DNA from: Actinobacillus lignieresii | GTDB lineage: Bacteria; Pseudomonadota; Gammaproteobacteria; Enterobacterales; Pasteurellaceae | Reading direction: 5' to 3' | DNA: 64,000 nt | NCBI RefSeq assembly: GCF_900444945.1 | Contig: NZ_UFRM01000001.1 | Coordinates: 444,501 to 508,500, forward strand | In this document: positions 24,406 through 34,503 of the stretch, in pieces | Layout: every line of letters begins with the position of its first letter | Numbering within the stretch: the stretch's first letter is position 1 | Notes under the pieces: model-generated | Told to the model about the DNA's origin: nothing | Databases searched by the model: none | Seen by the model: the letters and a program-made list of their open reading frames with translations, nothing else | Program-made: the position numbers and the translations under genes

Positions 24406-25110
24406 ATGAAAAATATGTTGTTAATGAGCGGATCCAAATATAAGGATACGGCTTATCTAGTACATACATTACCGTGGTTAGCGCAATTCTTAGCAGATTA
24501 TAAAGGTAAGAAAGTCGCTTTCGTACCTTATGCGGGAGTACGTCGTTCTTTCGATGAATATGAAACGACCGTACAAAACGCATTGCAATCTTTAGATGTT
24601 GAAATCGTATCGGTGCATCGAGGTAAACAACATCGCGATATTATCGAACAAGCGGATGTAATCGCAATTGGCGGCGGTAATACGTTTTGTTTATTGAAGC
24701 AAATGTATGAGCATGACTTATTGGATGCCATTCGAGCTAAAGTCAATAGCGGAACGCCTTATTTCGGCTGGAGTGCCGGTGCGAATGTCGCAGGCAGTTC
24801 GATTATGACTACCAATGATATGCCGATTACTTACCCGCCGTCTTTTAATGCGTTAAATCTCTTTCCACATCAAATTAATCCGCACTTTATTTCCGGCAAA
24901 ATGCAAGGGCATAACGGCGAAAGTCGAGAAGAGCGTTTAGAAGAATTTTTAATCGTTAATCCGCAATCTTTGGTTTATGCAATGCCGGAAGGTACCGCAT
25001 TACATATTCAAGGCGAACAAGCGACCGTACTCGGTGCACAAGATATTCTCTGTTTTAGTGAAAAAATGCAGCTTGATACGAAAGCGGTAAATTCAACATT
25101 TAACTACTAA
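24406..25110 (+). CDS. pepE: Alpha-aspartyl dipeptidase (peptidase E)
   Basis: 234 aa from [20 protein letters not shown] with an AGGAG ribosome site; an upstream in-frame ATG is not preceded by one. The S51 peptidase landmarks are clear: [16 protein letters not shown] near residue 90, the nucleophile Ser in [15 protein letters not shown] near 122, and [20 protein letters not shown] with the catalytic His. It hydrolyses dipeptides with N-terminal Asp in the cytoplasm. A degraded transporter fragment follows. Confidence 0.95.
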   Translation: MKNMLLMSGSKYKDTAYLVHTLPWLAQFLADYKGKKVAFVPYAGVRRSFDEYETTVQNALQSLDVEIVSVHRGKQHRDIIEQADVIAIGGGNTFCLLKQMYEHDLLDAIRAKVNSGTPYFGWSAGANVAGSSIMTTNDMPITYPPSFNALNLFPHQINPHFISGKMQGHNGESREERLEEFLIVNPQSLVYAMPEGTALHIQGEQATVLGAQDILCFSEKMQLDTKAVNSTFNY

Positions 25111-25115
25111 GGAAT

Positions 25116-25272
25116 TTGTTATTACCCACGTGAATTTAGGTATGGCGGTAGCGATTGCTGGGTAATGATTGTTTATGCAGGGGGGACAATGGTCAGTCCG
25201 GTTGAGATGGTAAAACGTACCGCACCCAGTATGATTTTAGCAACGTTATTTTTAGCGTTGTTTATGTTGTAA
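25116..25272 (+). pseudogene. C-terminal remnant of a membrane transporter
   Basis: From 25159 a frame without a start codon encodes WVMIVYAGGTMVSPVEMVKR and TAPSMILATLFLALFML before a TAA at 25270-25272: a hydrophobic transporter-like end. Just upstream, in another frame, VITHVNLGMAVAIAG reads into a stop at the junction. This looks like the tail of a membrane transporter whose body was deleted and then frameshifted. The family cannot be named safely. Confidence 0.55.
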
Positions 25273-25293
25273 TGTAGTAATAAAAAAATAGGT

Positions 25294-25335
25294 AGTCTGA
25301 ACTTGCCAAAAATTAACAAATTCAGACTGCTTTTA
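25294..25335. terminator. Hairpin after transporter remnant
   Basis: AGTCTGAA (25294-25301) pairs with TTCAGACT (25321-25328) over a 19-base loop, followed by GCTTTTA. It lies between the convergent pepE region and the 25361 gene and may end both. Confidence 0.55.
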
Positions 25336-25360
25336 GTAGTACAAGAATTCGCTTAGATAG

Positions 25361-25843
25361 CTATATTAATTTTTTAATACTTGTTTGGAAGTCTTTTAAT
25401 TCTTTTTCACTTCCATTTTCCTTAATTAGTTTTTCTAAAGATTCTATTTGCGAGGCTTTTTTCTTTTTATAAGGTGTTAATATGTCTATAACAAAAGCTA
25501 TTATTAATAAAATAATCAAAGAGCCTAATGTTGTAAAAATGAGTATAAAAATGGTATTTTCTTTATGAGCTTTTGAAAATAGATAATATGGTTGAGAGCC
25601 AATAGTATTCTCAGTTGTAACGGATATTTTATCTATAGAGTATGCACTTATATATAATGGTTCTTGAATGACTAATATAGATATCTTGTTTTCTGTATTC
25701 TGCCTTAGGGAAGGTGCAGTAAATCGAATTTCATCATTAAAAATATCTAATTTTAAATCTCTGCTGTTAACCCAATTTGAATAAATTACTGGAAATAGTC
25801 CTACTATAATTCCTGTGATTAAAGAAATTATCGTCTTTTGCAT
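25361..25843 (-). CDS. Membrane protein of unknown function, AT-rich
   Basis: 160 aa. An N-terminal membrane segment (IISLITGIIVGLFPVIYS, residues 4-21) is followed by about 75 extracytoplasmic residues, a second segment (FILIFTTLGSLIILLIIAFV, about 99-118), then a charged cytoplasmic tail (KKKKASQIESLEKLIKENGS) with coiled-coil character. No family is recognised. The codon choice is noticeably more AT-rich than in serS or leuS, which suggests horizontal gain. It is isolated, with a serS terminator upstream. Confidence 0.7.
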   Translation of the reverse strand: MQKTIISLITGIIVGLFPVIYSNWVNSRDLKLDIFNDEIRFTAPSLRQNTENKISILVIQEPLYISAYSIDKISVTTENTIGSQPYYLFSKAHKENTIFILIFTTLGSLIILLIIAFVIDILTPYKKKKASQIESLEKLIKENGSEKELKDFQTSIKKLI

Positions 25844-25861
25844 ATATAACCTTAAAATAAA

Positions 25862-25889
25862 TAGATGCAGTCTAAAAAGACTGCATCTA
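25862..25889 (-). terminator. serS terminator
   Basis: TAGATGCAGTCT, loop AAAA, AGACTGCATCTA: a perfect 12-bp stem. On the minus strand it is followed by TTTATTTT. It separates serS from the AT-rich gene downstream. Confidence 0.88.
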
Positions 25890-25972
25890 AATTTTTCGAA
25901 AATTTTAGAATCACTTTTTGTGTTGATTAGTTTTTATTTTTAATTATGCAGTAATTTGTGTGTACATAAATA

Positions 25973-27280
<1,308 letters not shown>

Positions 27281-27303
27281 TTATTCCTTAATTTTTAATT
27301 GTG

Positions 27304-27386
27304 ACTACGGACGGCACAGGCAATACGGAGTTACAAAAAACGGGTCAAATTTGACCGCTTGTTCCGTGCTTGCTGTTATCCGTAGT
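27304..27386. repeat. Intergenic palindromic element B (smpB-serS)
   Basis: ACTACGGA...ACGGA (27304-27329) and TCCGT...TCCGTAGT (27363-27386) are inverted, with perfect outer 8-base and inner 5-base pairing and a looser middle. The loop carries TCAAATTTGACCGCTTGT, an uptake signal. Architecture and the ACGGA cores match elements A and C. Confidence 0.65.
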
Positions 27387-27394
27387 TTTTGAAA

Positions 27395-27874
27395 TTAGCC
27401 ACGATTTGCGTTTTTCATAATACGCTGTTTCGCTACTTGCCATTCACGGTCTTTAATGTCTTCACGTTTATCGTGTAGTTTTTTACCTTTTGCCACGCCG
27501 ACTTTCACTTTCGCCCACGCATTTTTCCAGTAGAGCGACAGTGCGACAACCGTCATACCGTCTCGATTTACTTTACCGAATAGCGAATCCAGTTCCCGTT
27601 TATTCAATAATAATTTGCGGGTGCGAGTCGGATCACAAACAATGTGAGTGGAAGCCATATTTAATGGGGTGATGGTTGCACCGAATAGAAACGCTTCGCC
27701 GTTACGAAATGTCACGTAACTGTCGCCGATATTCGCCTTACCGGCACGCAGCGATTTTACTTCCCAGCCTTGTAATTCTAAGCCGGCTTCAATTTCTTCT
27801 TCGATAAAATATTCATGACGAGCACGTTTATTTAGTGCAATCGTATTCGAAGCTACTTTTGGTTTTTTTGCCAT
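27395..27874 (-). CDS. smpB: tmRNA-binding protein SmpB
   Basis: 159 aa. It reads [40 protein letters not shown] and ends [20 protein letters not shown], the standard SmpB beta-barrel and basic C-terminal tail. It delivers tmRNA to stalled ribosomes for trans-translation. No tmRNA gene was seen in the window. Confidence 0.97.
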
Positions 27875-27957
27875 AATTTAAAAAGATTGAGAAAAATTTA
27901 TAAGATTCTACCGCAAAGCCGCCTAACAGTGAACAGTAACCGTTTAAAATCAAGCGA

Positions 27958-28001
27958 CAAGCGGTTAAATTTGCGAAAAATTTTGCAAAAATAACCGCTT
28001 G
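27958..28001. repeat. Inverted pair of uptake signal sequences
   Basis: CAAGCGGTTA (27958-27967) and TAACCGCTTG (27992-28001) are perfect inverted copies around TTTGC...GCAAA inner arms. Opposed uptake signals forming hairpins between genes are common in Pasteurellaceae and can end transcription. There is no clear T run, so the terminator role is weak here. It lies between ycjX and smpB. Confidence 0.75.
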
Positions 28002-28007
28002 CCATTG

Positions 28008-29417
28008 TTACTCAAGCATATCCGCCAATAAGAATTGTAATACCGCATCCATACGTAAATGCGGAATCGGTTCGCCATAGGCGAGCGGTTTAGGTTCGAA
28101 TTGGTCGAACTCAAAACGGTTAAATTGCCAATAATTTGCATCCGGTAAGCGGCTTGGTACCGTGCCGGGGTAAAGCGTCACTTGCTTTTTATCGGTTGAA
28201 CGAATGCCTCGAATCGCTTTAATTTGCGTACCGTTTTGGGTAACCGCCACCGGATCGGTCGCTCGAATTGCCGAAATGGCGTGATAGCCGGTTTCAATAC
28301 CGTCAAAAGCAGCATGTCGTCCGCCTTCCTGTACTAATTGACGCATCAGACTTTCTAAATTCGGTAGCTGATCGCTAGTGATATGATCCGCTTTGGTCGC
28401 AATAAATAATAGCTTATCGATATTGGACGAAAATAGGCGATGAAATAACGAACGATTGCCATAATGAAAATGTTTAAACAATTGCTGCAAGCCGATTTTC
28501 ATTTCTAAAAATGCCTCTAAGCCGTGGTTTAACGGCGTTAAACAATCGGCAAGAATCACTTGGCGGTCGAATTGTGAAAAATAGTCTTCATAAAACGGTT
28601 TAACAATCTTTTGCTGATATTGATTGTAACGTTTTTTAAGCATTTGGAACGTACTGTTTGCCGGCGAGTTCTCGAGTTTTTCCCAATCCGCTTCACTTAA
28701 ATCTAATAACGGAAAGAACTGAAAAACCGGCGCACCTTTTGAATTTTCAGTCGGTAATACAAATCGTCCCGGCTGAATATATTGCATACCGGCTTGTTTA
28801 CATTCCAACAAATAAGCCGTGTAAATTTCGCTTAATTCGGCAAGTTGGTTTTCGTCCGCTTTGGCAAAAAGATCTAATTTTTTGACCGCTTGTAACCAAG
28901 GCTGCGCCAGTTCCGCACGTTTTCCTTTATGCACTAATTGCTGAGCTTGCGACCATTGCTTGAAAGATTGTGTGAGTAGTGGTAAGTCCAGCAGCCATTC
29001 GCCCGGATAATCGAAAATATCCAAGTAGAGCGTACCGGTTTCTTTTAAATGTTTGATTAAACCGTCTTGGCGTTGGTAGCGGATCGCTAAGCGAATTTCG
29101 CTGATACCGGTGGTGGAAGGCGCCCATACCGGCGGATCATTTTCCAAACATTGACGGTTTTTATCGTATTCAAAACGAGGAATGGTTAAATCACCTTGTT
29201 CAACTCGTTTCACCGAGAGAATTTGCCCGTTGCGTGCCGCACCGAATAAATTGACGTGTGCATGGCGGTCTTTATTGATATGCAATAGCTGATCGACAAA
29301 ACTGGTAATAAATGCAGTTTTGCCGCTACGGCTTAAACCGGTCACGGCAAGGCGAAGATGATTATCTAAACCACGTTGCACAAATTTGTGCAGTTTACTT
29401 TGGATTTTGTTAAACAT
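28008..29417 (-). CDS. ycjX: YcjX-family P-loop ATPase/GTPase
   Basis: 469 aa from MFNKIQSKLHKFVQRGLDNH, close to the 465-residue E. coli YcjX; the longer frame adds 15 unlikely residues. The P-loop LAVTGLSRSGKTAFITSFVD lies near residue 25. It also shows LYLDIFDYPGEWLLDLPLL and LLFIATKADHIT. YcjX proteins are stress-linked (phage-shock and heat-shock regulons in E. coli) with unknown targets. The usual partner ycjF does not follow here. Confidence 0.92.
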   Translation of the reverse strand: MFNKIQSKLHKFVQRGLDNHLRLAVTGLSRSGKTAFITSFVDQLLHINKDRHAHVNLFGAARNGQILSVKRVEQGDLTIPRFEYDKNRQCLENDPPVWAPSTTGISEIRLAIRYQRQDGLIKHLKETGTLYLDIFDYPGEWLLDLPLLTQSFKQWSQAQQLVHKGKRAELAQPWLQAVKKLDLFAKADENQLAELSEIYTAYLLECKQAGMQYIQPGRFVLPTENSKGAPVFQFFPLLDLSEADWEKLENSPANSTFQMLKKRYNQYQQKIVKPFYEDYFSQFDRQVILADCLTPLNHGLEAFLEMKIGLQQLFKHFHYGNRSLFHRLFSSNIDKLLFIATKADHITSDQLPNLESLMRQLVQEGGRHAAFDGIETGYHAISAIRATDPVAVTQNGTQIKAIRGIRSTDKKQVTLYPGTVPSRLPDANYWQFNRFEFDQFEPKPLAYGEPIPHLRMDAVLQFLLADMLE

Positions 29418-29483
29418 TTCTCGAATATGCTGTAAATTGTTAAAATAAAATGAATTATACAACTAAATAAACGGGATACCTTA

Positions 29484-30323
29484 ATGGAAAATGAAATCGA
29501 GCTAAAAATCATGCTAAAAGCGGAGAATGTAGAAGCATTGGCGGATTGGTTTACGCAACAGAATGTTTTGTCGCAAGCGACCGATATATTAGGGAATACT
29601 TATTTTGATACGCCGGAACAGTTTTTTGCCCAGCAAAAAATGGGTTTGCGAGTGCGTAACCATAATCAAAAGTACGAGATGACTTTAAAAACGAAGGGTG
29701 AGATTGTCGATGGTTTGCATATTCGCCCCGAATATAACTTACCGTTGGAAAGCTATCAGCCGGATTTCAAGCGGTTAAATTCGCACTTTAATTTGCAAAT
29801 TCCGCAAGCGGAACAGATTGCGCAGCAGCTTTCGCCGACTTTCAGTACCGATTTTACTCGCCGTAAATGGCTAATTGGGCTTAATCAATCGCAAATTGAA
29901 GTGGCGTTGGATCAAGGTATGATCAAAAACGGTTTTGGAGAAGAAACGATTTGTGAATTGGAGTTGGAACTTAAAAGCGGCAGCCTAAATGATATCTTGT
30001 TGTTATTAATGCAAATGCCACGTAAAGACGGTATGTGGTTTAGCAATTTAAGCAAAGCGCAGCGAGGCTATTTAGTTGGACAAGCGGTTAAATTTAAGCA
30101 ACAAATTAGCAAGGCAATCGAGAGTAGTTCCGGCGAGGTATTATTGCAACAACTAGCGGATTATATTCGTACCGTTAAGCAAGATTTGGAAGTATTAGGC
30201 TATTTTAATCAATTAGCCGGTTTGCAATTAAACAGTTGGACGCAAGCGCAGCAATATTTAACAAGCAAAGTCTATTTTGAAGAAAATCTAGCAAAAATCG
30301 AACAACGTTTAGCAAAAAACTAA
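29484..30323 (+). CDS. CYTH-domain inorganic triphosphatase (YgiF-like)
   Basis: 279 aa. The CYTH signature ExExK is at the start (MENEIELKIMLK), followed by YFDTPEQFFAQQKMGLRVRN, MTLKTKG and an acidic ICELELELKSG stretch, which together form the metal and triphosphate tunnel. The C-terminal 70 residues are helical. E. coli YgiF (about 430 aa) adds a CHAD domain that is much reduced here. Expected activity is hydrolysis of tripolyphosphate. It is divergent from ycjX. Confidence 0.88.
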   Translation: MENEIELKIMLKAENVEALADWFTQQNVLSQATDILGNTYFDTPEQFFAQQKMGLRVRNHNQKYEMTLKTKGEIVDGLHIRPEYNLPLESYQPDFKRLNSHFNLQIPQAEQIAQQLSPTFSTDFTRRKWLIGLNQSQIEVALDQGMIKNGFGEETICELELELKSGSLNDILLLLMQMPRKDGMWFSNLSKAQRGYLVGQAVKFKQQISKAIESSSGEVLLQQLADYIRTVKQDLEVLGYFNQLAGLQLNSWTQAQQYLTSKVYFEENLAKIEQRLAKN

Positions 30324-30328
30324 AAAAG

Positions 30329-30368
30329 AACGCCACTATTATATAGTTATATAGTGGCGTTTGCTTTA
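30329..30368. terminator. Bidirectional terminator
   Basis: AACGCCACTAT (30329-30339) and ATAGTGGCGTT (30351-30361) form an 11-bp stem with A run before and TGCTTTATTT after. It lies between the convergent CYTH gene and the exported-protein gene. Confidence 0.88.
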
Positions 30369-30815
30369 TTTGGTTACTTCAAATGTTTGAGGTGGGAAAA
30401 TAATATCATTCACTTGAATGGTTAAGCTGTATTTTCCTTTCGGGTCACTCTTTTCAAATCGCCAACAGTTATCTACGCGTTCATTATTTGAACTTGGCAT
30501 ACGAGTGGTAATTTTATGCGTTAAGCGATCCGCAGAAGTGCTTACGCTGCCGGCAGCAGAGCCGAATTTTGAGGGCGCCGGAGATTTAAAAATCTCAACC
30601 ACTTCATTCGTAGCTTTAAACGGCATATTAAAAGCCACCCAGCAAAGCTGATGCGTTTTGCTTAATGAAAGTTTATTATTTTCAACCGCTCTTCCGACTT
30701 TATTACTCATATCCAATACTTGTAGTTTCAGCATAGGTTGCATAGTCGGTGCTTTTGTTTCGGCATGACCGGCAATACTGATACAGCTTAAAGCGATAGC
30801 AAGTAGTTTTTTCAT
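30366..30815 (-). CDS. Exported protein of unknown function
   Basis: 149 aa with a Sec signal peptide ([20 protein letters not shown], cleavage after GHA). The mature protein has two cysteines (QLCWVAF and DNCWRFE) and ends in [20 protein letters not shown], suggesting a small beta domain in the periplasm. No family is recognised. Its ATG overlaps the TGA of the upstream UPF0181 gene (ATGA), so the two are translationally coupled. Confidence 0.8.
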   Translation of the reverse strand: MKKLLAIALSCISIAGHAETKAPTMQPMLKLQVLDMSNKVGRAVENNKLSLSKTHQLCWVAFNMPFKATNEVVEIFKSPAPSKFGSAAGSVSTSADRLTHKITTRMPSSNNERVDNCWRFEKSDPKGKYSLTIQVNDIIFPPQTFEVTK

Positions 30816-30976
30816 AAATTGTTCTTCGATGTATTGTTTTGATGTGCTTCTCTTAAACGATTAGCAATAATTTGAATTGCTTCGCCGCTACTTACGCCTT
30901 GCGCCATCAATTCTTGAATTTGTTCAACCGCAGCTTGTTGCTGCTCGTGTGTTAAAGACAATAATGCATTATCCAT
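30812..30976 (-). CDS. yoaH: UPF0181 (YoaH-like) small protein
   Basis: 54 aa starting [20 protein letters not shown], then [20 protein letters not shown]. This matches the UPF0181/YoaH pattern SLTHEQQQ...[15 protein letters not shown]. The function is unknown. It begins 1 bp after the truC stop and overlaps the exported-protein gene by 4 bp, so it belongs to the truC transcript. Confidence 0.9.
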   Translation of the reverse strand: MDNALLSLTHEQQQAAVEQIQELMAQGVSSGEAIQIIANRLREAHQNNTSKNNL

Positions 30977-30977
30977 A

Positions 30978-31721
30978 TTAGTTTATATCAGATTGAAAGA
31001 ATATTGGGAAATTCCAGTTAAAGGTAAGAAATACATTTTGCCATTGTTCGTCAAGCGGTGCAAAAATTTCGATTTTCTGCGCGCTTTTCGGATGCGTAAA
31101 TTTCAAAAAATGCGAATGTAGCATTAATCGGTCGCAACCGGTTTGCTCGGTTAGAGTACGATTTTGGTGTAAGTCACCATATTTAGTATCGCCCATAATC
31201 GGATGAAATAGATGCTTCATATGGCGGCGCAATTGGTGTTTACGTCCGGTTTTCGGTAATAATTCAACCAAACTGTAACGTGCCGTTTGGTATTTCCCCG
31301 CCGGATAGGGCATTTCGACACTTGCAAGATTTTGGTAAAAAGTGACCGCTTGTTGCGCTTCTTTCGGTTGCGAAAACTTATCGGCAATTTTGTCTAAAAT
31401 GACTTTTAGCGGATAATCGATCTCGCCTTTATCGAGCAGATAACCTCGCACTACCGCTAAATAGCCTTTTTCCATTTGGTGCTGTTCAAACTGTTCGCTC
31501 ATTAGGCGAGCCATCTCACTATTTAGCGCAAACAATAACACACCGGAAGTCGGGCGATCTAAGCGATGAATCGGGAAGACGTGCTGACCGATTTGATCAC
31601 GTAATGTTTGCACCGCAAATTGCGTTTCGTGTTTATCCAACCACGAGCGATGCACTAACATTCCCGCCGGTTTATTAATCGCAATCAGTTCATCATCACG
31701 ATATAAAATCTCAAGTTCCAT
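30978..31721 (-). CDS. truC: tRNA pseudouridine(65) synthase TruC
   Basis: 247 aa, RluA-family. It begins [20 protein letters not shown] and has the catalytic motif [15 protein letters not shown] with the nucleophile Asp near residue 55, then [11 protein letters not shown] and [20 protein letters not shown]. Immediate adjacency to yqcC, as in E. coli, points to TruC rather than RluA or RluC. It modifies U65 of tRNA-Ile and tRNA-Asp. It abuts yqcC with no gap. Confidence 0.93.
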   Translation of the reverse strand: MELEILYRDDELIAINKPAGMLVHRSWLDKHETQFAVQTLRDQIGQHVFPIHRLDRPTSGVLLFALNSEMARLMSEQFEQHQMEKGYLAVVRGYLLDKGEIDYPLKVILDKIADKFSQPKEAQQAVTFYQNLASVEMPYPAGKYQTARYSLVELLPKTGRKHQLRRHMKHLFHPIMGDTKYGDLHQNRTLTEQTGCDRLMLHSHFLKFTHPKSAQKIEIFAPLDEQWQNVFLTFNWNFPIFFQSDIN

Positions 31722-32033
31722 TTAGTCCTTTAATAATAATTCAATCAATAACACCGGCTGATGAATCGCTTTTAAATAGCTTTCGTCTTTTAGGGCTTCT
31801 TCCAAGTAAGGCGTAATCGAAAAGTTGTGGGGTAAATCCGCACCGGCGTCTAAAAGTGCGTGCATCCGAGGAATAAAAATCCATTGTAACCATTGAGTCG
31901 GGCTAAGCGTTCCGATACAAAACGGCTGATCGTTGGCTAAATCTTCCAAGCTTGGTGCAACCGCATCCCATTGCTTATGCGTACGTAATGCAATTTCTAA
32001 ATCGGTTAAGTGTTGTCTAACTTTGGTTTTCAT
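31722..32033 (-). CDS. yqcC: YqcC family protein
   Basis: 103 aa: VRQHLTDLEIALRTHKQWDA, QPFCIGTLSPTQWLQWIFIP, RMHALLDAGADLPHNFSITP. This is the YqcC/DUF446 pattern, a small all-helical protein of unknown role. It is directly followed by truC, the conserved pairing. Confidence 0.92.
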   Translation of the reverse strand: MKTKVRQHLTDLEIALRTHKQWDAVAPSLEDLANDQPFCIGTLSPTQWLQWIFIPRMHALLDAGADLPHNFSITPYLEEALKDESYLKAIHQPVLLIELLLKD

Positions 32034-32035
32034 AT

Positions 32036-32794
32036 TTAATTAAGTTCGTTAATCCAGTTTGGGTAAATCAGGTTTAAGGTACGTTCCATAGTTTCATAAA
32101 CGGCTTTCGCAATAAACTCCGTGATCGGTTGATAATTGCCTAAATCACCTAATGCCAATGCACGATAATAGTCAGCTCGATTCTCCGCTTTTAAAATAGT
32201 CACTTGGAAACCGGCTTTCATTAATTCTAAATTCATCAATAAACGCCCGGTACGTCCATTACCATCAATAAAAGGGTGAATCGCCACAAATTTGTTATGT
32301 AGCATAGCAATGCGTTCAATCGGTTCCAATATATTGAGATTTTCTTGGTTCCAATGCATTAATTCTTCCATTTGCGGATGAACTAAAAAAGGTTGTGGCG
32401 GTTGATGTTCCGCACCGTTAATGACTACCGGTACATTTCGGTATTGCCCAGCTTCTCGTGCGTTATCGGTTTTTTGTAGTAACAAATAATGGAAATTTTT
32501 TATTGTCGCTTCTGTTAGCGGTACATTTTCTTTTACGAGATCGGTTAAGTAACCAATCGCCTCTTGATGGTTAATAATATCTAAATGATCTTTAAACGGT
32601 TTACCGTTGGCGGTAATGCCACTTTCAAGTAACACGCGAGTTTCAAATATATCTAATGTATTTCCTTCTATCGCATTGGATTGCTGATTATATTTCAGCA
32701 TTAAATCCGCTTGAATGTTTTTCATTACTGCGACATTGAGAGGACGATGCTTATCAAGCAAAGTCTGCATTTTATGAAGTTTGGTAATAAGCAT
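32036..32794 (-). CDS. Class II Fic-family AMPylator
   Basis: 252 aa from the ATG at 32792-32794; an internal ATG at 32768-32770 is also possible and neither has a strong ribosome site. The Fic core HPFIDGNGRTGRLL near residue 190 has the catalytic His and all phosphate-binding residues. A class II inhibitory motif SNAIEGN (S-x-x-x-E-G) sits near residue 40. This suggests an active AMP-transferase held off by its own helix. Targets are unknown. It is 2 bp upstream of yqcC on the same strand. Confidence 0.9.
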   Translation of the reverse strand: MLITKLHKMQTLLDKHRPLNVAVMKNIQADLMLKYNQQSNAIEGNTLDIFETRVLLESGITANGKPFKDHLDIINHQEAIGYLTDLVKENVPLTEATIKNFHYLLLQKTDNAREAGQYRNVPVVINGAEHQPPQPFLVHPQMEELMHWNQENLNILEPIERIAMLHNKFVAIHPFIDGNGRTGRLLMNLELMKAGFQVTILKAENRADYYRALALGDLGNYQPITEFIAKAVYETMERTLNLIYPNWINELN

Positions 32795-32878
32795 AGTGAA
32801 TTTATTGATAAATAAAAATATGTGCCGTATTCTATCATTATCTGTGTTATCCACCAATTCATAATAAAAAGAGAAAAT

Positions 32879-34288
32879 ATGCAAAATCAGCCAACTATTC
32901 TGCAAAAAATCGTCAAAGATAAAGCCGTTTGGGTAGAGAACAAACAAAAAGCATTTCCACTTTCACAATTCCAACATCAAATTATTCAAGCCGACCGAGA
33001 TTTTTATGCGGTATTAGCGACAGCTTCGCACCAAGTACCCGCTTATATTTTGGAATGTAAAAAAGCCTCGCCGTCCAAAGGATTAATTCGTGCCGAGTTT
33101 GATTTGGATGCAATAGCGCAAGTCTATAAACATTACGCTTGTGTGATTTCCGTGCTGACGGACGAACAATATTTCCAAGGCGATTTTCGTTATATTGAGC
33201 AAGTTAAGCGTCAAACAACACAGCCGGTTTTATGCAAAGACTTTATGATTTCGCCATATCAGGTGTATTTGGCTCGTTATTCGAATGCGGATGCAATTTT
33301 GCTGATGTTATCGGTGCTAGATGACGAAACTTATCGCACATTGGCGGAGTTAGCACATTCTTTAGGTATGGGTGTTTTAACCGAAACCAGTACCGAGCAA
33401 GAATTTGAACGAGCGTTAGCGTTAGGCGCAAAAGTGATCGGTGTGAATAACCGTGATTTGCATACGCTGACGGTTGATATGAATCGCATTATACGTTTGG
33501 TGGATAAATATCAGGATCAAATTCCGGCAGATGTCCGTTTGATTTCCGAATCGGGTATTTATGATCATATGCAAGTGAAAGCCATCAAACCGTTTGCACA
33601 CGCATTTTTAATCGGCAGCAGTTTGATGGGCAGTTCCGATTTAAATAATGCGGTACGTTCGGTAATTTTCGGCGAAAATAAGGTATGCGGATTAACTCGC
33701 CCGCAAGATGTAAAAGCAGTGTATGAAAACGGCTTTTTATACGGAGGATTAATTTTTGCTGAAAATTCGCCTCGCCAGTTATCATTACGCCAAGCGCAAG
33801 AATTAGTGGTGAATGCGCCATTGCGTTATGTCGGCGTATTCCAAAATCAAGCGGTCGAATTTGTCGAAAAAATAGCAAAACAGCTTGAGTTATATGCGGT
33901 GCAGTTGCACGGTACGGAAGATGAAGCCTATATTACCGAATTGTCTGAAAAATTAGCCGGAAAAACGCAAATCTGGCAGGCAATTTCGGTGGATGTTCAG
34001 GCGGAAACGGTTGAGTATCACGATAATCCGTTAGTGGCCCGTTATATTCTGGATAGCAAACACGGCACACAGCAAGGCGGTACGGACAAGGTATTCGATT
34101 GGAATATTATTCCAAGCGAATTAAAACAAAAAGCAATACTTGCCGGTGGGATTTCGGTTGAAAATATCGAACAGGCTCTAGCACAAGGTTGTTTAGGCGT
34201 TGATCTTAATTCCGGTGTAGAGCAGCGTAAAGGCGTAAAAGATTTAGCAAAAATTACTGCTTGCGCAGAGAAAATTCTCAAAGCCTAA
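32879..34288 (+). CDS. trpCF: Bifunctional indole-3-glycerol-phosphate synthase / PRA isomerase
   Basis: 469 aa from [20 protein letters not shown], preceded by AAAGAG. The TrpC barrel (about 1-255) has [29 protein letters not shown] and [15 protein letters not shown]; the TrpF barrel (about 260-469) has [30 protein letters not shown] and [12 protein letters not shown]. It carries out two consecutive steps of tryptophan synthesis, as in enterobacteria. No other trp gene is adjacent, so the pathway genes are split. Confidence 0.95.
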   Translation: MQNQPTILQKIVKDKAVWVENKQKAFPLSQFQHQIIQADRDFYAVLATASHQVPAYILECKKASPSKGLIRAEFDLDAIAQVYKHYACVISVLTDEQYFQGDFRYIEQVKRQTTQPVLCKDFMISPYQVYLARYSNADAILLMLSVLDDETYRTLAELAHSLGMGVLTETSTEQEFERALALGAKVIGVNNRDLHTLTVDMNRIIRLVDKYQDQIPADVRLISESGIYDHMQVKAIKPFAHAFLIGSSLMGSSDLNNAVRSVIFGENKVCGLTRPQDVKAVYENGFLYGGLIFAENSPRQLSLRQAQELVVNAPLRYVGVFQNQAVEFVEKIAKQLELYAVQLHGTEDEAYITELSEKLAGKTQIWQAISVDVQAETVEYHDNPLVARYILDSKHGTQQGGTDKVFDWNIIPSELKQKAILAGGISVENIEQALAQGCLGVDLNSGVEQRKGVKDLAKITACAEKILKA

Positions 34289-34340
34289 GAATTGTGATAG
34301 ACTTTAGCAAATAACACTTAACCAAGAGAGGAGAGGAAAA

Positions 34341-34421
34341 ATGGGTACTTTAGGTTATTCAATGATGGCTGTTGTAGGCGCATTAGGTATGATCGTAGTC
34401 TTCGCTTACAATATCTTCTAA
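34341..34421 (+). CDS. 26-residue membrane peptide downstream of trpCF
   Basis: A 26-codon frame encodes MGTLGYSMMAVVGALGMIVV then FAYNIF. Almost all of it is one hydrophobic helix rich in Gly, Ala and Met. The purine-rich GAGAGGAGAGGAAAA directly before the ATG is among the strongest ribosome sites in the window. A perfect 15-bp hairpin follows its stop. No known small-protein family is recognised. Position suggests cotranscription with trpCF or its own transcript. Confidence 0.65.
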   Translation: MGTLGYSMMAVVGALGMIVVFAYNIF

Positions 34422-34431
34422 TATGTTACTG

Positions 34432-34490
34432 CGGAAAAGCACGGAAAGCACAGAATGTTATCAGTAACTTCCGTGCTTTTCCGTTTATTT
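34432..34490. terminator. Palindromic element C, terminator-like
   Basis: CGGAAAAGCACGGAA (34432-34446) and TTCCGTGCTTTTCCG (34469-34483) form a perfect 15-bp stem with a 22-base loop, followed by TTTATTT. It probably ends the transcript of the 26-residue peptide. The ACGGA core links it to elements A and B. Confidence 0.8.
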
Positions 34491-34503
34491 CGTGGTAAAT
34501 GTT

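Noticed and set aside
27875..28007. Search for tmRNA next to smpB
   Set aside because: The gap contains only an inverted uptake-signal pair and no tRNA-like ends or tag-coding frame.
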